A stretch of DNA of 10,327 nt, taken from assembly GCA_002473085.1 (NCBI GenBank), contig DKTP01000060.1:1-10327 (forward strand), given 5' to 3'. This stretch comes from Anaerolineales bacterium UBA7227 (GTDB taxonomy: Bacteria > Chloroflexota > Anaerolineae > Anaerolineales > Villigracilaceae). Made by a program: the position numbers and the translations under genes. Below, piece by piece: positions 5,315 to 10,327 of this stretch (within the stretch, counting starts at the first letter, position 1; each line of letters starts with the position of its first letter). A model generated the notes under the pieces. It saw nothing but the letters and a program-made list of their open reading frames with translations. It was not told where the DNA came from and made no database searches.

Positions 5315-6481
5315 TTATTTGTTTGTTCCTTTGTGAATCATTCCCCTCCCATACTTTTCCTGCAACGCGTCCACGGCCTCCTGCAATTTGCGGGACTTCT
5401 CCGTATTCGAATCCCATAGCCCCAGTTGGCGGACGGGTTCTCCCAGTCCCGTAACTCCGACCCCGATCAGGCGCACGGCCTCGCCCGATTTGCGAACGGT
5501 CTTCAGCAGCGCCAGCGCGGCCTGCGCGATTTCATCTTCCATGTCCGTCGGGCGGTTGATGGTCGTTTGGCGCGTCAGGGTCGTGAAGTCGGGCCAGCGC
5601 AGTTTAAGTTTGATCGTCCTGCCCGCGAGGTTCTCGCTCCTCAATTGCCGCGCCACCTCGGCGGATTGCTCCCGCAGGGTCGCCTCCAATGTTTTGTCGT
5701 CGCGGACGTCGCGCGCGAAGGTCGTCTCCTGGCTGATGGATTTGGTCTCGGATTCTGTGACGACGGGACGCTCGTCCTCGCCGCGCGCATGACGGGCGAG
5801 GTCGCGTCCGGGCTCGCCGAAGCGCCGCGCCAGTTCGGACGGGGGCCAGCGCGCGATGTCGCCGATGGTGTGGATGCCGAGTTCCGCCAGACGCGCGGCG
5901 GTCTTCGGGCCCACGCCCCACAGCATGTCCGCAGGCAGGGGCGCGAGGAACGCGGCCTCCTCGCCCGCGGGGACGACGGTCAACGCGCAGGGCGGCGCGT
6001 TTCCCTTCGCGGCTTTCTTCCCGACCTCGGTGGCGATCTTCGCCACAAGTTTGTTGGACGCGATCCCGATCGAGCAGGGCAGTCCCAGGTCGTCGCGGAT
6101 GCGCGCTTGAAGTTCACGCGCGACGCGTTCGACGGGGCCGCGCAGGTCGGCGAGGTCGAGGAAGGCCTCGTCAATGGAGATCTGCTCCACGAGGGGAGTC
6201 AGGTCCCGCAGTTTCGCCATCACATTTTTGGAGACCTCGCTGTAGGCGCGGTGACGTCCCGGGATGACAATCAGGCCGGGACAGATCCGCAGCGCGCGTG
6301 ACATCGGCATGGCGCTGCGCACGCCGAACATCCGCGCCGCGTAGGAGCAGGAGGCGACGACGCCGCGCTCGTCGGGACGTCCGCCCACCGCGAACGGCTT
6401 GCCGCGCAGGGATGGGTCGCGCGTCTCTTCGACGGCGCAGAAGAAGGCGTCCAGGTCGAGGTGCAGGATGACGCGTGGCAT
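5315..6481 (-). CDS. dinB: DNA polymerase IV (Y-family translesion polymerase)
   Basis: Pol IV copies past damaged template bases and extends misaligned ends with low fidelity. The product is 388 residues. The palm motif HLDLDAFF (7-14) has metal-binding Asp9 and steric-gate Phe14, and SIDEAFLDL (102-110) holds Asp104/Glu105. SIGIASNKLVAKIA (137-150) and a helix-hairpin-helix-like LWGVGPKTAARLAELG (187-202) follow, then the little-finger domain. QLGLW (352-356) fits the sliding-clamp-binding motif QLxLF. The frame stays open 37 codons upstream, but homology begins at MPRVILHLDLD, and a -10 box lies in the extension, so the ATG at 6481 was chosen. No Shine-Dalgarno is present. The gene converges on the GNAT gene across 49 bp and diverges from the large secreted-protein gene. 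No obvious LexA-type operator was seen. Confidence 0.96.
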   Translation of the reverse strand: MPRVILHLDLDAFFCAVEETRDPSLRGKPFAVGGRPDERGVVASCSYAARMFGVRSAMPMSRALRICPGLIVIPGRHRAYSEVSKNVMAKLRDLTPLVEQISIDEAFLDLADLRGPVERVARELQARIRDDLGLPCSIGIASNKLVAKIATEVGKKAAKGNAPPCALTVVPAGEEAAFLAPLPADMLWGVGPKTAARLAELGIHTIGDIARWPPSELARRFGEPGRDLARHARGEDERPVVTESETKSISQETTFARDVRDDKTLEATLREQSAEVARQLRSENLAGRTIKLKLRWPDFTTLTRQTTINRPTDMEDEIAQAALALLKTVRKSGEAVRLIGVGVTGLGEPVRQLGLWDSNTEKSRKLQEAVDALQEKYGRGMIHKGTNK

Positions 6482-6487
6482 GAGGCG

Positions 6488-6493
6488 ATTATA
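6488..6493 (-). promoter_or_regulatory. -10 box of dinB, implying a leaderless transcript
   Basis: On the minus strand TATAAT stands six bases before the dinB ATG (TATAATCGCCTCATG). A start site the usual 6-7 nt after the hexamer would fall on or next to the ATG, so the mRNA would lack a leader. That agrees with the missing Shine-Dalgarno. No good -35 box is present. Confidence 0.5.
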
Positions 6494-6546
6494 GTACGCT
6501 TGCAGGGTCGCTTTCGCGCCGCGGCAAATTTGGTAACTTCGGAATA

Positions 6547-6575
6547 TTGAACTATCTCTGGAGTAAGGATATACT
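6547..6575 (+). promoter_or_regulatory. Sigma-70-type promoter of the modular secreted protein gene
   Basis: TTGAAC (6547-6552), exactly 17 nt, then TATACT (6570-6575). Transcription would begin near 6582, giving a leader of about 68 nt before the ATG at 6650. This promoter lies within the open upstream extensions of both divergent genes, supporting the shorter starts. Confidence 0.75.
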
Positions 6576-6636
6576 AGAAAAGTCTGGAACATATTGCTCT
6601 TGTCCTTCGTTTGAGACCAGGAAGCATCGAACTGTT

Positions 6637-6644
6637 AAAGGAGG
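6637..6644 (+). promoter_or_regulatory. Strong Shine-Dalgarno that fixes the start at 6650
   Basis: AAAGGAGG lies 5 nt before the ATG at 6650, an almost perfect anti-16S match. It rules out the in-frame ATG at 6611, which has no such site and would bury the signal peptide. Confidence 0.9.
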
Positions 6645-6649
6645 ATGCG

Positions 6650-9145
6650 ATGAGAACCCGATCTATCATTATTTCAGCGGCTGTGCTGACCGCCCTGCTG
6701 TTTTCCTTCCTGCCGATGGCGGGAACGGGACCGCAGACGGCCGCCGCCGCGACCGTCTGCGACGCCGCGCAGTTCATCGCCGACGTGACCGTCCCCGACG
6801 GCTCGATCATGGCGCCGGGAACGGCATTTAAGAAGACCTGGCGGCTGAAGAACGTCGGGACCTGCACGTGGAGCAAGGATTACAGCCTTGTGTACGCGAG
6901 CGGCGAGAAGTTTTCCGGTCCCACTTCGGCTCTTTTGGGCGTCGCGGTGGCCCCCGGCCAGACGGTGGACATCTCCGTTGATCTGACCTCCCCGTCCAGC
7001 GCTGGAAAATTCCGAAGCAACTGGCAGCTGGCAAACGCCTCGGGCAAGACCTTTGGTATCGGTTACAACGCTAAAGGCGTGTTCTGGGTGGAGGTCGTCG
7101 TCTCGGGCGGCGGCAGCGCCGGCGTGGTCTACAACTTCGCGGACAAAGCCTGCGACGCGGCCTGGTCGAGCGGCGCGGGGACTCTCCCCTGTCCCGGAAC
7201 GGACGGCGACGCGAAGGGCTTTGTGCTGAAACAGGCCAATCCCAAACTGGAGAACGGCGTGGCAGACGCCAACCTCGGCCTCCTCGTCTCGCCGCAGGCC
7301 GTCAACAACGGCTACATACAGGCGGTGTATCCCGCCTTCCGCGTCCAAAGCGGCGACCGCTTCCAGGCCATCGTCAGCTGCGAACACAACGCTACATCCT
7401 GCTACGTCGCTTACCGCCTCGATTATCAGATCGGCTCGGGCGCAGTGCAGACCTTCTGGACGTTCCGCGAACGATACGAGGGACAGTTCTACCGCGCCAA
7501 CCTCGACCTGAGCCGGCTGGCCGGCCAGGACGTGAAGTTCATCCTCTACCTCAGCGCCTACGGCTCCCCGACCGGCGACCGCGCCTTGTGGGGCAACCCC
7601 GTCATCTATCGTTCGGGCGGCGGGAACGTTACGCCCGTCCCGACCACGCCCGGCCCCATTTCGGGCTGCGACAAGGCGCAGTTCATCGCCGACGTGACCG
7701 TGCCGGACAAATCGGTCTTCGCGCCCGGCGCGGCCTTCAAGAAAACGTGGCGATTAAAGAACATCGGTACTTGCACGTGGACGACCGGCTACTCCCTCGT
7801 CTTTTCCAGCGGCGAGAAGATGGGCGGCCCCTCCTCGGCGGCTTTCCCCACTAACGTCGCTCCCGGCCAGACCGTGGACCTCTCCGTCAACCTGACGGCC
7901 CCTGCCGCCAGCGGGACCTTCCGCGGCAACTGGATGTTGAAGAACGCCAGCGACCAGTTGTTCGGCATTGGCGCGAAGGCCAGCAACCCCTTCTGGGTGG
8001 AGATCGTCGTCACTGGCGGGCCGACCGTCACGCCCGGCCCCACCGTCACGCCCGGCGGACCGACCGTCACGCCCTCATCCGACACGGCCTATGACTTTGC
8101 GGCGCACGCCTGCGAAGCGAAGTGGGTGAGCGGCGCGGGCGTCCTGCCTTGCCCCGGCGCTGACGGCGACGCGAAGGGCTTCGTGTTGAAACTGACCAAT
8201 CCGCAACTCGAAACCGGCGCCGCCGATCCCCGTCCCGGCCTGCTGACCAACCCGCAGAACACCACCAACGGTTACATCCAGGGCATCTTCCCCGCTTTCC
8301 GCGTGCAGAAAGGCGACCGCTTCCAGAGCATCGTCAACTGCCAGTACGGAGCCGCCTCCTGCTATGTGATTTTCCGCCTCGACTACCAGATCGGCGCCAA
8401 CCCGCCCAAGACCTTCTGGACCTTCGGCGAAAAATATGACGGGCAGTACTACCAGGCCAACCTCGACTTAAGTTCCCTCGCCGGGCAGGACGTCCAGTTC
8501 ATCCTGACCGTGATGGCCGGGACCTACGCCGCTGGCGACCGCGCCGTTTGGGTCGCGCCGCGCATCCAGCGCGTCGGCGCCTCCGAGAGCGTCTCTTTGG
8601 CGACGACGGCCGCCGCGACCGCGACCCCGTCCGCGCCGACGACTGCCCCGACGACCGCCGCGACCGCGACCCCGTCCGCGACGGATACCACAGGCTGGAC
8701 CGTCTTCCAAAACCAGAAATACGGCTTCACGTTCAAGTATCCGCCCGGCTCCACCGTCGCTTTGCAGGAGGACGACGACGCCCGCATAGACCTGCCCTTT
8801 GCGCAGGGGACGCTCCTTACGTCCAAGTACATTGACATTAAAGTTGTCGAAGGCGCCAACCCGTGTAAAAACAGCGTCGCGGGAAGCCCGCCCGCCTCTT
8901 CGGGCGACGCGGCGTTCAACGGCATTACCTTCCTGAAAGAGACCGGCAGCGAACCGGCGGCCGGAAACGTGTACGATTGGGAAGTCTATTCCGCCGCCCG
9001 TCCGACCAACGCCTGCGTCAGTATCGGCTTTGTCCTGCGCTCTTCCAGCCCGGGCGCTTACTCCACACCGCCGCCCGCCTTTGACCGCGCTGCGGAGTCT
9101 GCCGTCTTTGCGGTCATCATGTCCACCTTCGCGTGGATACCGTAG
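6650..9145 (+). CDS. Large secreted protein: two NBR1-type Ig-like domains, two beta-sandwich domains, PsbP-like C-terminus
   Basis: The product is 831 residues. It starts with a Sec signal peptide: MRTR, a hydrophobic run IIISAAVLTALLFSFL, then an Ala-rich cleavage region near 31-35. Cys37 is not in a lipobox (ATVC) and recurs in both Ig-like copies, so it is probably structural. Order: NBR1-type Ig-like domain 1 (~37-152: FIADVTVPDG, FKKTWRLKNVGTCTW, PGQTVDISVDL, FWVEVVV); an unnamed beta-sandwich-like domain 1 (~160-322: YNFADKACDAAW, GYIQAVYPAFRV, GDRFQAIVSC, RANLDLSRLAGQDVKFIL); linker with Thr/Pro; Ig-like 2 (~340-455); linker of TVTPG repeats; sandwich 2 (~481-643); linker of TATPSAPTT type (~646-681); and a PsbP-like domain (~682-831: FQNQKYGFTFKYPPGS). 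The NBR1-type domain is frequent in secreted Anaerolineae proteins. Paired cysteines suggest disulfides outside the cell. Function is unknown: binding or adhesion at the cell surface is plausible, and no catalytic motif was seen. It has its own promoter and a strong RBS. Confidence 0.9.
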   Translation: MRTRSIIISAAVLTALLFSFLPMAGTGPQTAAAATVCDAAQFIADVTVPDGSIMAPGTAFKKTWRLKNVGTCTWSKDYSLVYASGEKFSGPTSALLGVAVAPGQTVDISVDLTSPSSAGKFRSNWQLANASGKTFGIGYNAKGVFWVEVVVSGGGSAGVVYNFADKACDAAWSSGAGTLPCPGTDGDAKGFVLKQANPKLENGVADANLGLLVSPQAVNNGYIQAVYPAFRVQSGDRFQAIVSCEHNATSCYVAYRLDYQIGSGAVQTFWTFRERYEGQFYRANLDLSRLAGQDVKFILYLSAYGSPTGDRALWGNPVIYRSGGGNVTPVPTTPGPISGCDKAQFIADVTVPDKSVFAPGAAFKKTWRLKNIGTCTWTTGYSLVFSSGEKMGGPSSAAFPTNVAPGQTVDLSVNLTAPAASGTFRGNWMLKNASDQLFGIGAKASNPFWVEIVVTGGPTVTPGPTVTPGGPTVTPSSDTAYDFAAHACEAKWVSGAGVLPCPGADGDAKGFVLKLTNPQLETGAADPRPGLLTNPQNTTNGYIQGIFPAFRVQKGDRFQSIVNCQYGAASCYVIFRLDYQIGANPPKTFWTFGEKYDGQYYQANLDLSSLAGQDVQFILTVMAGTYAAGDRAVWVAPRIQRVGASESVSLATTAAATATPSAPTTAPTTAATATPSATDTTGWTVFQNQKYGFTFKYPPGSTVALQEDDDARIDLPFAQGTLLTSKYIDIKVVEGANPCKNSVAGSPPASSGDAAFNGITFLKETGSEPAAGNVYDWEVYSAARPTNACVSIGFVLRSSSPGAYSTPPPAFDRAAESAVFAVIMSTFAWIP
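6758..8575 (+). repeat. Two-copy internal duplication of the Ig-like plus sandwich module
   Basis: Copy 1 covers 6758-7614 and copy 2 covers 7667-8575. Ig-like starts are offset by exactly 909 bp (303 codons). A 26-bp identical stretch (6767-6792 and 7676-7701) encodes QFIADVTV, and similar blocks occur around GDGDAKGFVLK and TFWTF. Synonymous and replacement changes between copies show the duplication is not recent overall, so the identical stretch may reflect conversion. Confidence 0.85.
8024..8074 (+). repeat. Triple ACCGTCACGCCC repeat coding a Thr-Val-Thr-Pro linker
   Basis: Exact 12-bp units at 8024-8035, 8042-8053 and 8063-8074 encode TVTP three times, the flexible linker between Ig-like domain 2 and sandwich domain 2. 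Confidence 0.85.
8612..8680 (+). repeat. 24-bp direct repeat in the Ala/Thr/Pro linker
   Basis: Positions 8612-8635 and 8657-8680 are identical and lie 45 bp apart, so the frame is kept. They encode AATATPSA twice in the low-complexity linker before the PsbP-like domain. Confidence 0.85.
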
Positions 9146-9154
9146 GAGACCTTC

Positions 9155-9201
9155 TTCCGTAGCGATTTGATTCCGTAGAGACGTTGCGTTGCAACGTCTC
9201 T
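9155..9201. repeat. 11-bp perfect inverted repeat with flanking direct repeat, dispersed-element-like
   Basis: AGAGACGTTGC (9177-9187), loop GTT, GCAACGTCTCT (9191-9201). An 8-bp direct repeat TTCCGTAG stands at 9155-9162 and 9171-9178, the second copy running into the palindrome. GTAGAGACGTTGCAACGTCTC-type palindromes are familiar small dispersed repeats in cyanobacterial and Chloroflexota genomes. No T-run follows, so it is a poor intrinsic terminator, though it could halt transcription from the upstream gene or fold in the leader of the regulator gene. Confidence 0.8.
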
Positions 9202-9213
9202 GCGTTTCCCACC

Positions 9214-9933
9214 ATGCCGAAAGACGACCGTCCCCTCATCCTCCTCGCCGACGACGACCCGTCCATCGCGGACACGCTCGCGCCCTTCCTTGAGCGCGCG
9301 GGATTCCACGTCCTCACCGTCTCCGACGGGGCGGCCGCGCTCGACAAGATCCGTTCGCGCCGTCCCGCGCTGGTGATCCTCGACGTGTTGATGCCGCGCA
9401 TGGACGGGCGCGAAGCCCTGCGCCGCATCCGCCGCGAGAATCTCTGGCTGCCCGCCATCCTGTTGACGCAGGTCGGCGAATCGTCCGAGCGGGCTCTCGC
9501 GCTCGAAGAGGGCGCGGACGACTATCTGAACAAGCCGTTCGATCCCCACGAACTGCTGGCGCGCATCCGCGCCGTGCTGCGACGCGCCCGCCCCGGCGAA
9601 CGTTCCCTCTCGGCCTCGTGGACTCTCTCTGCCCTCGATCTCGTCCTCGACCGAAAAGCGCGGCGCGCCTCGCTCAAAGGCGATCCCCTCGACCTGACGC
9701 CCAAGGCCTTTGCCGTCCTCGAATATCTGATGACTCATCCCGACGAATGCGTCTCGCGTGAACGTTTGCTGGACGCGGTCTGGGGCTGGGAATATCCCGC
9801 CGGGACGCGCACCGTGGACACGCGTATGGCCGAACTCCGCCGCGCTCTCGACGACGACCCCGAGTCCCCGCGCTACATCGAAACCGTCCCCGCGGAGGGA
9901 TACCGCTTCGCCGCCCCGGTGAAGGGGGAGTAG
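9214..9933 (+). CDS. OmpR/PhoB-family response regulator
   Basis: The product is 239 residues and is the DNA-binding half of a two-component system. The receiver domain (~7-120) has the acidic pair D13/D14, phospho-acceptor Asp57 in LVILDVLMPRMDG, Thr85 in ILLTQ and Lys107 in DYLNKPF. The winged-helix effector domain (~135-236) shows DLTPKAFAVLEYLMTHPDECVSRERLLDAVWG, TVDTRMAELRRAL and YIETVPAEGYRF, typical of the OmpR class. The start at 9214 puts the first receiver strand at the right distance. The in-frame ATG at 9184 lies inside the inverted repeat and is rejected. No Shine-Dalgarno is visible. The histidine kinase follows after 9 bp, so the two form an operon. Target genes cannot be read from the window. 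Confidence 0.95.
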   Translation: MPKDDRPLILLADDDPSIADTLAPFLERAGFHVLTVSDGAAALDKIRSRRPALVILDVLMPRMDGREALRRIRRENLWLPAILLTQVGESSERALALEEGADDYLNKPFDPHELLARIRAVLRRARPGERSLSASWTLSALDLVLDRKARRASLKGDPLDLTPKAFAVLEYLMTHPDECVSRERLLDAVWGWEYPAGTRTVDTRMAELRRALDDDPESPRYIETVPAEGYRFAAPVKGE

Positions 9934-9942
9934 CGTCTCCGC

Positions 9943-10327
9943 ATGGACCCGCGCTCGACGCTCCGCGATCTTTTGATTAAGGCGATCAACTCGCGCGTCA
10001 CGCGTTTCGTCATCTCCGTCCTGCCGCTGGCGGCCGGGCTGCTGGCGACGATCTACGTGCAGAATTTCCTCGACCCGGTCCCCATCCTCGCCTTCCGCGT
10101 GGACATTGGGATCGCCGCGCTGCTCTTCGGCTCCTTCCTGACGCTGCTGCTCGGCGCGTACTTCTTCGGCGACGAATCGCGCGGCTGGTTCGCGCGCGGC
10201 GAGATGGACGACGTCCGCCGCGAGATGGAGGAGAATCGCCGGCAGTTCATCCGTCGACTCGACCACGAGATCAAGAATCCGCTCACGGGACTCCAGGCCG
10301 CGCTCGTCAACATGTCGGAGGCCTCCG
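9943..10327 (+). CDS. Membrane sensor histidine kinase, N-terminal part (cut by window edge)
   Basis: The first 128 residues are present. Two hydrophobic segments (about 22-41 and 53-76) are separated by only ~10 residues, so the protein has little extracellular sensing surface and may sense within the membrane or from the cytoplasm. A coiled-coil-like charged linker (EMDDVRREMEENRRQFIRRL, 87-106) leads to the H-box LDHEIKNPLTGLQAAL, with phospho-accepting His108. The catalytic ATPase domain is beyond the edge. A GGGGGAG sequence overlapping the end of the regulator gene (9923-9929) lies 13 nt before the ATG and could serve as RBS. It is the expected partner of the regulator just upstream. 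Confidence 0.92.
   Translation, partial: MDPRSTLRDLLIKAINSRVTRFVISVLPLAAGLLATIYVQNFLDPVPILAFRVDIGIAALLFGSFLTLLLGAYFFGDESRGWFARGEMDDVRREMEENRRQFIRRLDHEIKNPLTGLQAALVNMSEAS

Noticed and set aside
6482..6592. 37-codon N-terminal extension of DinB
   Set aside because: Pol IV homology starts at MPRVILHLDLD. The extension contains the -10 boxes of both divergent genes.
6752..6763. Lipoprotein lipobox at Cys37 of the secreted protein
   Set aside because: ATVC does not fit the [LVI][ASTVI][GAS]C consensus, and the same Cys recurs in the second Ig-like domain at residue 340, so it is structural.
9058..10266. 402-codon minus-strand open frame opposite the regulator and kinase genes
   Set aside because: It is a shadow of two clear genes on the other strand, His/Arg/Glu-rich with no recognisable domain.

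Overview
The window is GC-rich DNA that reads most like a member of the Chloroflexota, class Anaerolineae. This is an inference from gene content: a secreted protein with paired NBR1-type Ig-like domains and Thr/Pro linkers, a family-5 uracil-DNA glycosylase, heptanucleotide repeats between genes, and a mixture of genes with and without Shine-Dalgarno sequences. No rRNA, tRNA, CRISPR array or transposase gene was found.

Left edge (1-400): the 3' end of a gene whose Asn-rich, AAC-rich stretch has the form of the variable region of a diversity-generating retroelement (DGR) target protein with a formylglycine-generating-enzyme/C-type-lectin fold. It is followed by a hairpin with a 4-nt loop and then a structured terminator. 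The reverse transcriptase, Avd and template repeat are not in the window, so the DGR call is strong by pattern but incomplete. Next comes a small antitoxin-like gene (453-671) with its own -10 box, ribosome binding site and terminator, and no recognisable toxin.

791-3606 holds three same-strand genes: queA (queuosine modification of tRNA), a family-5 uracil-DNA glycosylase, and a peptidase-S51/glutamine-amidotransferase-like protein with a cysteinyl-tRNA-synthetase-type C-terminal tail. Both junctions are filled with tandem 7-bp repeats of two families. One family also occurs inside queA, and the other supplies the glycosylase stop codon. A terminator follows the third gene.

3680-5265 is a separately promoted two-gene operon, a D-Ala-D-Ala-ligase-like ATP-grasp enzyme overlapping a GNAT acetyltransferase by 4 bp (ATGA). 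It looks like a ligate-then-acetylate pair of unknown substrate. The 49-bp gap to the convergent dinB shows no clear terminator.

5315-6481 (minus) is DNA polymerase IV (dinB), with a -10 box so close to the ATG that its mRNA may be leaderless. Diverging from it, with a good sigma-70-type promoter, is a large secreted modular protein (6650-9145) built from a duplicated [NBR1 Ig-like + beta-sandwich] unit and a PsbP-like C-terminal domain. A perfect 11-bp inverted repeat of a dispersed-repeat type follows. The window ends with a two-component system: an OmpR-type response regulator (9214-9933) and the first 128 residues of its membrane histidine kinase (from 9943, cut by the window edge).
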